In this document: positions 1-12,419 of the stretch, in pieces
Numbering within the stretch: the first letter of the stretch is position 1
Layout: each line of letters starts with the position of its first letter
DNA from: Prinia subflava
Lineage: Eukaryota > Chordata > Aves > Passeriformes > Cisticolidae
NCBI RefSeq assembly: GCF_021018805.1
Contig: NC_086251.1
Span: forward strand, 43,718,767-43,782,766
Reading direction: 5' to 3'
Length of the DNA stretch: 64,000 nt
Translations under genes and position numbers: made by a program
Notes under the pieces: generated by a model
The model's input: the letters and a program-made list of their open reading frames with translations, nothing else
Told to the model about the DNA's origin: nothing
Database searches by the model: none

Positions 1-3000
1 AAAGGTGTGTATATAAAGCAAAGGGCTTACTCTGAGTCAGGAAAAATCAATTTGGGCCATTTTGAACAATTCAGTCTTGGATTATGGTGCAGCTCTTAAG
101 GGAAACAAACTTAAAAGAAGCTGGAGAGCCACTGCAGGTGCCAATTGTTAGGAAGAACACTACCAGGCAATGGAAACAAAAACACTTTCAGAAAAATCCT
201 CAGCTTAGCAGTATTCATGGTCAGAGGCTTAGGCCAGAAAGGTAAATTGCAGCCTGATGGCTTTTGGAAATCAATATACAGTGGAAATACCCCTTTTTTG
301 GAAAACTTAAATGGACCACCAACTTTGGTAAGAGGTATTCTATGAAAAATGTACAGAATAATGCCAAGTGAAAATTGCTAGGTCCAAGAGCAGACCACAC
401 TATTATAATAATTAGCAACTCTGTATAAAAGCTGGCTTTATAAATATCTTTTTACTAATATTGTAGAGGGCTTATCTTTTGTTTTGATTAGCCAGCTGTT
501 CTCCAGTCATGAAATAAATATGAATTACTGTAGATTATTTGTTGTGGTCTGCTTGTGAAAGTTATGAAACTGGAAAGATCAGCATCATAGGCAACTGAAT
601 AGTAAGTGGGTAGTCCAGAGCATAGTCCCAAGCAGAAAAAACCCAAAGAAATAGAGAGAGTTTTAACAATAATTTAAACACAAAGTATAGCTTTCTTTTT
701 AAAACCTCCTGGGTAAGCATTCAAGTAACAGCTACAGAGAAATTAATGTATGCTGGTAGCATTTAACTCTCTCTAGAAAATTTTGAAGGTGCTTCCACAA
801 ACTTTGTGACTAATTGCTGATGAGTTTAGATGTTTTTGTACCAGAAGCTTTTAGATTAAGAGTAGAGGTTTTTTGTCTGGCTGGATAGTGGTTTATATTT
901 TGAAAAGAGCTACTGCTGGGTGTAAAATGGAAATGTAAGAACAGACTTAAAGCCTGAGTTTACTGAAGGAAGACATGTCCAGCTGTGTGAAGAGAAACAA
1001 ACTTCTAAAGAAACTCATCCAGTCTTTCCCCTCCAACAGAGAAAGCAACATGCCCTTTGTTCTCACATGGTTGAATAGCAACTATTTCAGAAAAAAACTT
1101 GTAGCATCTTAAAAGGAAACATTCTTTGGATGGGAATCAAAATAGGAAGTCCCTAAAAATGTGTAAGAACCTCATTAAAAGTCTGAGGACTAGAAAGCTT
1201 TCTCTTAAAAGAAGCAATCAATAGAATTGAAACAGTTGGGTAAGGAGTGTGAATTAGATTGTTACTAAATTTTGCTGTATTTGCTGATTGTCTGTTTTAA
1301 TTCAAGACAGTAAAATGGGTTCACAGTCCAAAATAAATCTGTTGTTCAATCACAAGAGGGGGAATGAGGAGCTTTTCCAGGACAGAGAGAGAACATAAGT
1401 AGTGTAGCAGGGCAGGTCCTGGCTGTGTTGTTGAAAGCTGTTTTCTAAAGACTACATTTAAATGAATTTGAGAAAGCTACAGCTTGCTTCTTTATGCTTC
1501 AGAGGTGTCTGACATTTGGAGCAGGACGATGTGGATAAAGGAAAAGTCCATACTTTTCAACTAAAACAGGCAGAAAATAGACATCCATAACAAATTTAGT
1601 ACCTACCTTGTAAGTCAGAAAGCATTGTGCTGTATGAAACACATTTTAGGAAGAGAAGACTGTTCAAGAATATGCATCAGCAGACACATTCGGTCTCTGG
1701 ATAATGAAGGACTCTTGTTAATGGTTATAATATGCAAAATTTAGCTTGTTGTGACTTCCAGACTCTAATCTGTGCCTTTAAAACCCACCTAATGCTGGGG
1801 ATGCTTTTATGAAGCATGGGAATATATGTGTGAAAGCACTAGTCTGACAGAAGAGCTCATTTTCTGCTAAACAAAATGCACTGAGAATACACCCAAAATT
1901 TCAGTTGTGGACTAAAATTCTCAAGTATAACAGCTAAAAGGTAGAAATTGCTAAAAAATTGGTCTTTTTAAAACTTTAATAATTATTTTAGTGTTTATGT
2001 AAACCTTTCCATATTTTCTTAACATGTTCCCTGTCGTTACAGAGGATATCTGTAAGTATTTAAAAATAACACGAGACTATAGCAATGTTGTGTTTTTTTA
2101 AGAATGTGAAAACTATAGAGGCGTCCTGGATTTGTTGAAACAGGTTTTAAAGTTCTTTGGACTGTCAAAGACTCTCTATAGCACAGAGTGTATATGTAGT
2201 GTAGGAAGTGTATCTATATGTGTAGTTAGTACAGGTACATTTCCTGCATCTCTAATATATTTTTTATTTATATTTATGAGTGGCATCACCATTAATTTTT
2301 TTCATACTAAATGATCAGAATATGCTGTCAAAATGCATCCAGAAGATAACTCATCTTTCTGTGAAGTAGCAAAAAATGTACAGCAATTATTCCACAAAAC
2401 AAGTTTTTGAAGTCTAGGCTGAAATACCCTGTATTTCTCAGGGTATCCTGTATAAGCATTTCACAGCCTTTCTAAAATAAAATACTGAGAACAAAGTTGG
2501 GGCAAAAAAAGGTGCCCTTATGAATCAAAACCATTTTTAAATCAAGACTTATGCATTAGAACTTGCCTATGAATTTTGTGGTGAGTGGTGGTTCAGTTTT
2601 GAATGTAGTCAAAAAGCATTTTCTTCTCTATACTAGTACAAAAAACTTCATACTGTTAAGCAGCAAGAGATTATTTTTTTGGGAATTTTGTTTCTGCTTT
2701 AAAGTTCCATAGTTTAATAAGTGAATAGTGCACACATCTGATCAGAAGACAAAACAAATACATTATATCCTTTGGCAAGCTTCTCTCTATTAGTGAACAT
2801 GCTTTGATCTTCCTTTTATTTACTGAACAGGACACCCAGGTGCATATCCCCTTCTGTACAGCTGTCAGTGTCAGATCTGTGGAATGTGGAAGTGGTTTTT
2901 CTCCATTAATGTACTACTGGTGTGAAAAAATTAATATCACCTGTCTGGAGCTGAAGGGATTTATAATGCAGTTCTTGCTACAGGCAAAATATTTCATGAA

Positions 3001-3315
3001 TCTAGTAACAACTCTTTTAAGAAGCTATCCCAAGAGTAAGTTTTCTCAATTACTCACTGGGTTGCTAAATGTTTTCATCAGTCTTGGTTCATGAGATAAT
3101 AGACAATGGCTGCAGGCAAACCTGTGTGTCCCAAAGCAAATGTAGGAGGCAGGCACCTGTAGGTTCTTCATAGCTTTTGAGAAAACGCAAGTGCATAATA
3201 TTTGCAGTTGACACTGCCCAAACATGTAGCTCATTTATACAGAAGGTTCTTTGGTACGTGGCCATTTCATTTTTGCTTTTTCCCAGCTCTATCTGGGCTC
3301 TCAAGCTGGCATGTC
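1..3315. other. Unique AT-rich noncoding DNA
   Basis: No gene, RNA gene or repeat family is recognisable here. The longest open frame is 96 codons (2804-3094, + strand); it has no recognisable domain and is the size expected by chance. The only local structure seen is a short perfect hairpin at 2424-2446, an 8-base stem (ATACCCTG / CAGGGTAT) around a 7-base loop. Most likely intergenic or intronic sequence. Confidence 0.7.
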
Positions 3316-3450
3316 ATAGAATCATAGAATCATAGAATCGTGGAATCACAGAGTCGTCAAGGTTGGAAAAGACTTCTAAGATCACTGAGTCCAGGTGTCA
3401 ACCCAGCACCATCATGTTGGCCACCAAGCCATGTCTTTCCAGAGCCATGG
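3316..3450 (-). mobile_element. CR1 LINE 3'-end fragment, inverted
   Basis: The plus strand opens with repeated CATAGAAT-type octamers (about 3316-3345), the reverse complement of the CR1 terminal octamer array. It continues with the inverted CR1 3' UTR: a GGTTGGAAAAGACTTCTAAG block, then AGTCCAGGTGTCAACCCAGC and a degraded CCATGTC segment. CR1 is the main avian non-LTR retrotransposon and its copies are usually 5'-truncated, as here. Only the last 130 bases or so remain, with no coding part. The far boundary near 3450 is approximate because the match fades. A 106-codon open frame at 3363-3683 begins inside this element and is not a gene. Confidence 0.88.
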
Positions 3451-5673
3451 TGCTGCTTGTCGTTCAGGAGGTTGCTGCTTGTCAAATGAAAGTGTCTTTA
3501 CAAGGAAGGTGGTCAAAAACTGAGTCACCAGGGTGCCATGGCTATAAACTGAGCAACAAGCTCTACAGAGACTTTATGGGCTTTCTGCCAGTAGGGATGG
3601 AGCTTCTGAAATCATATTCCAAGCTGAAATTCTGTGGTCTGGAAAATACATGGGGAAGATTAGTTTATTTTATTGCCAATTAAAAATTGAGTAGGTTAGT
3701 GAGAAACAGAGACAAAACTAAAACCACCATTTCCTCCAGCTCTGTACAATATGGGAGCAGTTCTGGGGTTTCTCACAGAGCCCCTGCTACTAAAACCTTG
3801 CCACATAAACCAATACAGGTTTAAACATCTTAAGTTTACTTTTCAAAAAAGGTGCGGTTGTCTTAAAGAAGTGACAAGTATTGTCAGTCAGTTTCTCCTG
3901 GGGAAGGGCCTTCTTAGTCTGTGCTGTGTAATAGCCCCACTGGAAAAATGCATTGACAAGGCTTTTCTGCCATAAGCACAGCACTTGTTTTGTTACAGCC
4001 CTAGAGGCTTCAAACAAAGGTTAAGCTTGTGGATCAATTTACTAAAGCAGAATGAAACCAATCTGTTCTGATGTGACAGTATCCCTGTGATAATGGAGTT
4101 GGAAGAATACTTCCCTTTTCAGCTTGCAGGTGTTTGTCATACACAGTGGCTTCAAACTTCAAATATGGGAGCAATATAATAAGGGGATAAGAGATTTCCC
4201 CCCAGGCTAGCTTTCTGCAGTGTTGGTTTATACATGCATACTCAAGTCATATCTGCAGCAAAGGGAAACACATAAACCTCACAACTTACTACCTCTAAAA
4301 TATTGGCTCTTTCAGCTTCAGCAGAAAATGCGTAATCTCCACCAGAACACAGCTTCCTAGACAACTTTTCTGCTTGATAAACTTGATCAGGAACACTTCA
4401 GGAAGTGCAGAATGAATCATCTGTAATTGCTGAAGATTTGAAAATAGCCTCATCACATCAATATATCCTTTTTCCTGTTTGAAAAAAAGACTTGAAAAGA
4501 AACGAGTTATTTTGTACCCTTTCCTCTGTAGGTGTGGGGTATTTTTATCAAAACTTCCACACTGATGTGAAATAGATACATTAATTATTCCCTTCCAGAT
4601 CATTGGAGAATTTAAAATTGGCAACTAAACACAGATAACATGCAGTCTTTAACTCAAGTATCAATGATTTAGAATGTCTGTATATTTTATATACAAAGCT
4701 CTGCTTTATATATAGATGTTTATAAAACATGAATCCTACTTCTTTTTGATATCAAAGCCATATAGTTTTGAATATGAAACAGTCAAAAATCAGAAGTAAA
4801 TGAATAGTCAGTATGCTTTATACATAAAATAGGAAATACACCTCATTACTAATTTTAAGCAGGCTAATTCACCTATACTGGTGAATTCAGAACAAGGTTA
4901 AATTTGTCTCTGTGTTTCCTTTTGTTTTTGGAAATAGGCTCAAAGCAGAGCTGACTGTGAGACACTGCAGTACCAAACAGTTGACTGCTGCCTCATAGAT
5001 TTGCTAAAGCATGTTATTAGTTACTTTGTTATGCTCTGTGCAAAGATCAAGAATGAATAATTCAAATAATAAAATCCACTCGTTGATGTGGCTTGCGAAG
5101 AAGATATATTCTCTTTCTTGCTCAGCCCCAGACTTAGAAGGTCTACTAAGGAGGAAAGATGAAGACAAAGATCACTGGGATTTAAGAGAGATAGCAGAGA
5201 CTTCAGGGAATACAGTGTTAAGGGTCAGGGAATATCTGTGTAATAATTTCAAAATCCATGTAAGACAAAAAAGTGAGGTTTTACTTCCATATGAAAAGGG
5301 ACTGATAAACAACTTAGTTTAGTTTCTTGAGAATTGTTTTCTTTTCACGTTCTCTTGAACAAAACCCCTATTGAATGGGAGGTAACCTCCTTGTAATTCC
5401 AGTGAGGTGAGGACTTCCATTTTGATTGCCAAATACGTAGTGCTAGTTCCCAGGTGAGAAGCTAGGGATTTTCACTAGATACCCACAAATAAAAGAAGGA
5501 AGACTATTCCACTTATGTGAAGATATCAGCTCTCCTCTATGATGAAAAGCCATTTTTCCTGCCTGCCGTGGAAATCCCAGTCCCTCTAGAGACTACATCA
5601 ACTGAAAACACATTCATCTTTCCACACCGTTTAGGCCATTGCCTACTTAATGGAACATATAATGGGATGAAAT
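3451..5673. other. Noncoding DNA with two chance-length open frames
   Basis: The largest open frames are 109 codons at 4295-4624 (minus) and 103 codons at 5011-5322 (plus). I recognise no domain, signal peptide or family signature in either, and neither has convincing splice sites. Both are the length expected by chance in this many bases of AT-rich sequence. No repeat family is visible. They are left unannotated as genes. Confidence 0.6.
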
Positions 5674-5686
5674 TGCCACCTGGTGG
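5674..5686 (-). promoter_or_regulatory. Candidate CTCF binding site
   Basis: The plus strand reads TGCCACCTGGTGG, which matches every position of the inverted CTCF core (TGCCMYCTRSTGG), so the site points along the minus strand. The core CCACCTGGTGG is also a perfect 11-base palindrome centred on one base. CTCF is the vertebrate insulator and loop-anchor protein. This is a single motif match with no occupancy data, so the site is a candidate only; an E-box reading (CACCTG) is an alternative. Confidence 0.45.
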
Positions 5687-7619
5687 TTGAGATATGGGAC
5701 GGCTCCCAAGGGTATAATTATAAACTATTTTTTGATATTCTAATAGTACTGATATAAAGATGTGTTCCTGCCTCTGGATTTAGTTAGTATGTTTCACAAA
5801 AATCAGTGGCATTGTTTTCCTTTGTGTTTTCCCTAATTGATGAAGATGCCTATTTTAAATATGTTTTAGCTCTATATATCAGCTTAGGGCTATGAGCTCT
5901 GGAGTCAAGCATCATTGAAGGAGCAGAGGACAGAAATGGTAATAGTGAACAGTAATGTATTAAGTTGGAAAGAGATAGTGTCAACCTAAATGCTGCACTA
6001 ACTTTGTTTTACATGAGACAGACATTGCTGATCTGAAAAGTGTTGCCAATACAGAGAATCTTAAATATTATTAAAGTAAGTCCAGATACCAACAGTCAAA
6101 AAGCCCATATCTCTGTATTGTTTTGAGACTACTAAGACAAGGAAGGAAAAACAGGTTGAAGGAAAAGGAAGAGAGAGGGGGCATGTAGACCATGTTCCTC
6201 ACTTTCAGTTCTCTTGAACTAGAAGAACAAGATTTGATAGGCACGTAAGAGAAAAATGCATTTATTGATTATGAGATGGCAGGTTGATTTGAAAGGAGCC
6301 TGTAGAAGGCCATCATTTCCATGGATACCTGTGTTACTGCCAGGCACGTGGCAACATGAACAGAGTTATCCTTTAAGAAGAAAAAGAATCTGACGTGTTG
6401 AGTAGGAAAGAATCAGACAGTCTCTGAAAGATGAAAATCTATGGAAAGGAGTAATGCCAAAAATATAGTTAGTAGTAAGTTGTATCGGAAATTGCATCTG
6501 AGAGGTGTGATGCAAAAAAATTTGGAAACACACATGCTGAGCCTTCTTGTCAAAGAACACAGGGGACAACAGACCAGACACCTATAATCTAGGTTTTGTT
6601 TCAGAACTTTGATTGGTTTTAAGTGTTGCAATGGGTGTTAGTATGAGGACCAACTGCTTCAGGCATGGAAGTGATTGCATTAAAGTATTGTTTCCTTTAT
6701 GCTCTCAAGAAGATGTGATCCCATTTGAAGTAGTTAAGAAGGAAAGAGGCAAGGGTGCTATGGCACTTCTCAACATTCCAGTAAAACTAAGTTGTGCCTC
6801 CCAGAAGGATGAAGTGTTGGCACAAAGTTGTGGCTGAATTGTTTCTGTTATGAGAAAAAGAGGCTGAGGGAGAAAAAAATGAAACTGCTGTGCTGTGCTG
6901 GGAAGACAGCTGTGAAGGGTCAGGCTTGTTGTTCCTAGGAGTGATTGATGGGGGGAATCAATCTTGTATTGACTACAGCTCCAAAATTACTGCTCCTATA
7001 TTGTTAATTTTTCTTAATTAGTGGTGGCAGCAGCAGCAGCAGTCAGCCTAGGCAAAATAAGCAGAATGACTGTTTGATCCTTTGCCTGCTTCCTGAATAC
7101 TCTAGGCAATTTCTACTCTGCTTGGTTCTTAGGCAAGGCTGTAACTAAATTGTATGCACAGACTTTTAAGTGGCGTTAGTCTTGATGCAAGGCTGTGACA
7201 GAACTGATTCAGTAAAATAAATGATAGCCTCTCTTGAGCTTTTTCCATGCCAGTATCCTCCTGAAATTAAATAGAGCCTTTGCCACATCAGATGACTCAG
7301 CTGGTTCTGCTCTTCAGTACTATGTCTCTGGTCCTATCATCTTCCTACTTTTCTTAATCATCCCTTTCTTCCCATGTCTACTTTTTTTATTGTTTAGAAA
7401 ATAGCTAATGACAATTGTAATTATTCCTGTGGCAAATTTCTGAGACCAAAAGCACCACCAGCCCCACTAAGGATTGTAAGAAAGTAGTGACTTTGTGTGG
7501 CCCAGTGAAATGGATGTGACTGGGCAATAATGACTTGATCAAATTTGGAAAAGATTAAACTGAATAACACTGAGACAAAAAAACACCCCAGGTTACCAAC
7601 AGTGGAGCCTGCTAGGATA
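5687..7619. other. Noncoding DNA with a short CAG run
   Basis: No gene is seen. The longest open frame is 74 codons. A pure (CAG)5 run lies at 7028-7042 and is not inside any long open frame, so it is a simple repeat and not a polyglutamine tract. The rest is ordinary AT-rich sequence. Confidence 0.65.
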
Positions 7620-8190
7620 TAAAATCTTCTTCTGAGGAATGAGTCTAGTCACCTTAAAGAACACACTGTTTTGTAGTGGTCTCCAGGGAGAAGGGCTAAG
7701 TGTAATCTACCAGGCCATTTTTATCTCTTCCTTATGTGTCTTCAGGAGCTGTAGTCATGCGCCTCATTACTTCCAGTCACTGGATTCACAGAGTGACATC
7801 AGCTATCACAATTTCTTCTGCCAATGTATGGATTTAAGCCCCGTGTTCACCCGTATGTGCTCCATCCTTCCCAAGGAGGAGAGATGTGAGGAAGCTGGAG
7901 GGTGACAGGGCAGGGAAGCTGCTGGGTTTAAGGCTCGTGGTTAGTATGCTGTGCAGCCAGACAAATCAATCGGCCCCTGCCTGGGCATCTTAATCAGAAG
8001 CGTGTGGTTCACTGCAGTGGCTAAGTGCTACCGTGCTGGTGATGGCATCTTTTTCAGAGGCACTATTGATTGCTCTTCTCTCTCTTCTGAGAAGAGATTC
8101 CAACTGTGTAGACAGCATCACGGAGAGAGCTGGTGGAGAAGTGCCCCTTACAGCTCTACAGGATTAGGATCGACAGTTTAATTTCCCTGT
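7620..8190. promoter_or_regulatory. Candidate conserved noncoding element (enhancer-like)
   Basis: This block is richer in G+C and scattered CpG than its surroundings (for example CAATCGGCCCC near 7968, GAAGCGTGTGG near 7998, CACGGAGAG near 8120). It carries homeodomain- and TALE-like words such as TCTTAATCAG. Two short open frames (88 and 76 codons, 7639-7905 and 7951-8181) look spurious. The composition resembles vertebrate noncoding elements with developmental enhancer activity, but I infer that from texture alone. An old unrecognised repeat is the main alternative. Confidence 0.25.
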
Positions 8191-10084
8191 GGACAGGCAA
8201 GCTGTCATTCTGATTCATCTAGACTAGTGTGGGAAAGAGGAAGGAGATGCATGTTTGAAAGGTCCACTAATTATCTGAATAAGCCTGGTGTAAGGCCAAA
8301 GACAATGCAGTCCTAGAACCATGCAAACTGGAGCCATGTTTGGGAAATGTTTTCTGAAGGATATCTACTTTTACAGTGAAATGGAAGAGAAGTGTATTGC
8401 AAAATGACCTTTCCAGGGAGAAGAGGATCCCTGAGCTGGATGGCATGAGGGCAGGGATATTATAATCCATTGGCATTGCCAGTTAAAAAAAAAAAAAAAG
8501 ATATTCTGTGTAGGAGTACCTTTTGGTCTCTGTGTGTTTGTCTATATGTGCACACACCTGCTTATATCCTCTCCAGTAATAGTCTTGTAACTTTTAAATC
8601 ACAAGTTTATTACATATCAAAAAAGGTAATGCCATAGCAAAAACAAGTTTTCAAGAAAGCAGGATATGCCATGTGAGCACACAAACCACATAATGCATTT
8701 ATAATAAATTCCTTTATACCATAAGTAGAACTTTAAATCTTGAATTCCTTCATTCTCCCTTAAAAAAACCCAAAAAGCAACAACCAAAAAACCCCTGCAA
8801 TACCTGTATAAAACATTCCATGCTTACAATAATTAAGTCCATCCAGTTACCTGTTTAATGTGTGTGTTACCTGTATCCAGTGTGCCTTCTATGTCAGTTC
8901 TAGACTTCAGATCTTCTAAGAACAGATTTATGTAATCTCCTCTGCTGTGTTTCATTGCTTTGTATCATGCAGAAGAAGGCAGCTAGGTCTGAAGCAGCAT
9001 TATAGCTTCTTTTTTTGAAACGACTGTTCATAAGTGTACCAGTTAGTTGCCAGGCCTATGAAGATCTAGATACAAATTTTTATAATTATTTATACATTTT
9101 TGTTAGACAGAAATGTTTATGACCCTGTTATAATATAGAATTCTCTCCCTGATTTGTTTAGTTTTGAAAGGCCTGCTATTGTAATTTGAATACTCTTGAG
9201 AGTTAGCAGTCCACGTACATCTTTCCCGGGTATGAAAATTTTACCAAAGATCCTGGAAAATGCATCTGGTGCTTCTAACTTTGTGTTTTTATCCCCCAAA
9301 GAAACTCAGATGGAGTGCCATGTGGTATGAAAGCAGGAAAGGGTAAGGTTTTAGTTGGAAAGTTGGGGACATTACATGAACAATCAGTAAGTGGGAGGAT
9401 CAGGAAGGTCTGCTGGAAAATATTCAAGTGAGCAGAACATCTTCAATGAATAGGTTCAGGTAGGGTCGAGTCCATATCAGGAATTTTATGTCTATCTAAA
9501 CTACATGTAGTCCTAAAAGAAGTGAATTATCCCCAGACTGATTAAAAACACTTCCTCAAAGGTACTGCAGATTTGTACTTAATGCAAACAGCAGCACAGT
9601 TTAGCTGTGGATTTGTATGTGAATATGTATGTGTAAGAGGAAGGGAGTGCCATTTTCTTTGTATTCACTACTGTCTGAGGTCTTGTTCCTCCTTTCCACC
9701 AATAAATAGCTGCCAATCTTCTTTTTTATTTCTGGGCTCTTCTTGCCTCTGCATTGACTGGCATGCGGGAGGTTCATGTCTGTGGGAGCTCACTGCTAAT
9801 GCAGTAATGAGGGACATAAACAACAGTGAAGCACTAAGACTGAACTACCTAAACAACCTTTTGCTGGACTTGTCACTGTTCTCATGTGCAGAGCACTGGG
9901 GAGGCTTGAAAAGAGATTTCCTTCTCTTTTGAACAGGAGGGACTCAATTATGCAGCAGGATTTGGCCCTTATTTGCCTGAGGCTGGCAGAAAAATGAGTG
10001 TCTGATGAAGATTGAATAATTTTAAGAGCATACTAAAAAGTAGATTCTTTCTATGGATAAGGTGGAAATAAGGGCCAGCCCTGC
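8191..10084. other. Noncoding DNA with an A15 run
   Basis: A run of 15 A lies at 8485-8499, with no retroposed body visible next to it. The 119-codon open frame at 9573-9932 (plus) is the longest outside repeats. Its translation is cysteine- and serine-rich in the first half with no recognisable domain and no splice context, so I treat it as chance. Nothing else is supported. Confidence 0.6.
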
Positions 10085-10310
10085 TGGAGAACATCTTTGT
10101 AAACCAAGGCGTTTGCAGTGTGTTTCAATGTGACCTCCCAATCACTCTCATTACCTTCCACTTATTAACCCTGATCTAAGCGTTATTGATAGCTCTATTA
10201 TTCTGCTTGGGACACCAGTGACAGTCTCACTGACCTTGCCCTGGGTGATCAGAAACTCATTTAATGCTCAGCATACTCTTTGCTGAAGTATACTGAGGGA
10301 AAAGTAAATT
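10085..10310. promoter_or_regulatory. Candidate conserved noncoding element
   Basis: A compact block of unique, non-repetitive sequence holds many short words common in vertebrate enhancers: TCTCATTACC, ACTTATTAACCC, GCGTTATTGATAG, CTCATTTAATGCTC, and a nuclear-receptor-like TGACCTTGCCC. There is no open frame and no repeat similarity. The call rests on composition only; it needs an alignment to other birds to be accepted. Confidence 0.22.
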
Positions 10311-12216
10311 CAGCATGAGAAGCAGGCACATGTTTTTACAAGGATTTCTTGTGATGCTATTAATTATCTCAAGAAGTGTATTATTCTCCATTAAATATAC
10401 TGAAAACTTGTCTAAATTCCTCTTCAGCCTAAGAGATTGTGTAAGGTTGTAATAAGAGCAAGAGAATAAGAATTGCTAATCCCCGATGCTGCACAGTGTT
10501 AATTGTGGGAAAATAGCCCAGGAAAGCAAGACTAAAATAAAAACTAGCAGTTCAAGATTTTACGTGCTTTCATGATTCTCTCTTACTAGCCTGCCTACCT
10601 CTTGGGCAGTATCATTAGCTGCTTTCTGAACACTCAGTGTCACAGAGAATAAAATTTCACTTCCCACTCTTGTATTTGTGTAGTTGATTTATAGGCTAAG
10701 TGATAATGTTTCTGTTCTATAAAATGCGTATAATCACAAGAATTGCCCACTGTTAGGTCCAGATCATAAGCACTTCATGAAAATGAAGAAAAATTGAAAC
10801 TCTTAGGAAACAATAAATGAGAATTATGTCTAGCTGACTCTTCCCAGGAGACTGGAATTTTGTGGTAGTCTGACTTGGTATTGAGGCTTGGGTTTTTACA
10901 TGTGAAGTTGCAAGACTTAGGATGTAAGAAATTAATAAGTTTCTATTTATTTATTCAAACTTATATAGATATATTTGTTTATAATAAAGCTGTATCTCTT
11001 TTTTTGTGATGGAAATGATTAAAAAAGTTCATCTTCTATACTAATGATTTCCTTCTTTTATATCTCTCAGTTTCAGCAATGGAAATAGACTGTTGATTAA
11101 TCACTGGTTTTAATTCCCTCTTTTGGCACACTTGCATGTAACTCCACTGCTTACATCACACATACTATGCAGGAATATTTAACTGCTTTAAAATAAGGTC
11201 ATTGATGGAAGTAAAGCAGATGTGCTTTCCATCTGCTCACCCAAGCAGGCATATGAGTACTTTGGTTTTAGAAAAATACTGTTTTGAAATTCTAGTAAAT
11301 CTAGTTTCACCATCAAACTAGATCTTTTAGTCTTAATGGAGATAATTCTGATGGCGTGCTTGCTAATTGGAGAGGAGAAGGCTGAGATTCTGAAAATGCT
11401 GGGCAAAATTGCAGACACATGAAAGACCACACACAAATTCTTTGTTGCAGTGGTACTTCATGTTATCACTCCTAGTGCCAGCAGGAAGCTTACAAATTCT
11501 CTCTTTAATAGATGTAGAATACAGGAGGCTACAAAATAGTATTTGGTTAAAATGAGAGGATATTGATTTTTCAATAAGGGGTGTCCAAGTAGTCTATCAA
11601 AAATGTGTATGTGTTATAGTGAAAACCTCAGATGTTCATTCCTCCTAGATGTTAAAGTATTAGGCTCACACAAGATAGATCAGCATTGGAAAGAATTTTG
11701 TGATCAGTATGAAAGTGCTCTTTTAATGGATTTTTTTTTTTTTGCATTTACTTTCATGTTTTATGCCATTGCCTCCTGATGCTCTATTTCTTTCTCATGT
11801 TTGCATATCTTCAGTAGTTTCAAGTTATAACATATTAGCAGCTATGGAATAACTGAAGGTAAAAAGTCAAAACATATTGTTCTTAGCAATGACATTTCTG
11901 TCAGGGATTCCTGCATTAGAGACTGATCTGAGGCAGAAATAGCCAGATCTCCATGAAACCATAATTACGTGGATAAAATGTAACAGCCAGGCAGAACTCA
12001 ATAGGTACCTGTCCCTGTTTATGTTGGGGCTGAATTTGTCCTTGAAACCTGTACTAACAAGTAAGTGGGGAAAGGATGGTTAGGCCACAAGCAGGGATCC
12101 ATAAATCCTGTTATGAATTATGTGTTTACCCTTTGGAAACACTGAAAACATATGAATATGGTGTCCTGCAGGTGTTAAGTTCAATTGTCCAAATGTTACC
12201 GTAAGAAAGAAAATCT
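10311..12216. other. Unique AT-rich noncoding DNA
   Basis: Nothing gene-like is present; the longest open frame is 82 codons (11188-11436, minus). A T13 run at 11731-11743 is the only simple repeat of note. Confidence 0.65.
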
Positions 12217-12335
12217 TCGAATCATAGACCTTTTAGATAATTGAATCCTGCTACCCCAGCACTGTGAAGTCCAGCACTAAAACTATAGTGCTTAAGGACA
12301 TGATTTAATGGTGGACTCTGGGATTGTTCAGAATT
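12217..12335. mobile_element. Old CR1 tail fragment in a fold-back arrangement
   Basis: Bases 12217-12296 read as an inverted CR1 3' end: AATCATAGA, then an AAGTCCAGCACTAAAAC segment matching the CR1 block usually read as AAGTCCACCACTAAACC. From about 12291 the sequence then turns to plus-strand CR1, with TAAGGACATGATTTAATGG and GGTGGACTCTGGGATTGTT, which covers the same part of the element. The two halves are therefore partly complementary, with the turning point near 12296. The copy is strongly decayed. It could be two adjacent insertions or one insertion followed by a fold-back duplication. Confidence 0.6.
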
Positions 12336-12406
12336 GTACTACTCAGATAATTTTCTAGTCTCCTTGCTATTCACCCTCCAACTCAGTTGTGTGGAGTGTT
12401 TCAGCC

Positions 12407-12419
12407 TGCCCTCTGGTGC
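12407..12419 (-). promoter_or_regulatory. Near-consensus CTCF site
   Basis: The plus strand reads TGCCCTCTGGTGC, which differs from the inverted CTCF core (TGCCMYCTRSTGG) only in the last base. It has the same orientation as the better match at 5674-5686. Weak evidence on its own. Confidence 0.3.

Noticed and set aside
3363..3683. 106-codon open frame on the plus strand
   Set aside because: It starts inside an inverted CR1 tail and runs into unique sequence, so it is not a gene.
4295..4624. 109-codon open frame on the minus strand, with an acceptor-like CACACCTACAG upstream of part of it
   Set aside because: The polypyrimidine tract is weak, no matching donor was found and the translation resembles nothing I know.
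5011..5322. 103-codon open frame on the plus strand with a charged middle section
   Set aside because: No recognisable domain and chance length. A protein search would be needed to revive it.
7028..7042. (CAG)5 as a polyglutamine-coding tract
   Set aside because: No long open frame surrounds it in any reading frame.
9573..9932. 119-codon open frame on the plus strand
   Set aside because: Longest non-repeat frame, but no domain or splice context is recognisable, and its length is within chance expectation for six frames over 64 kb.
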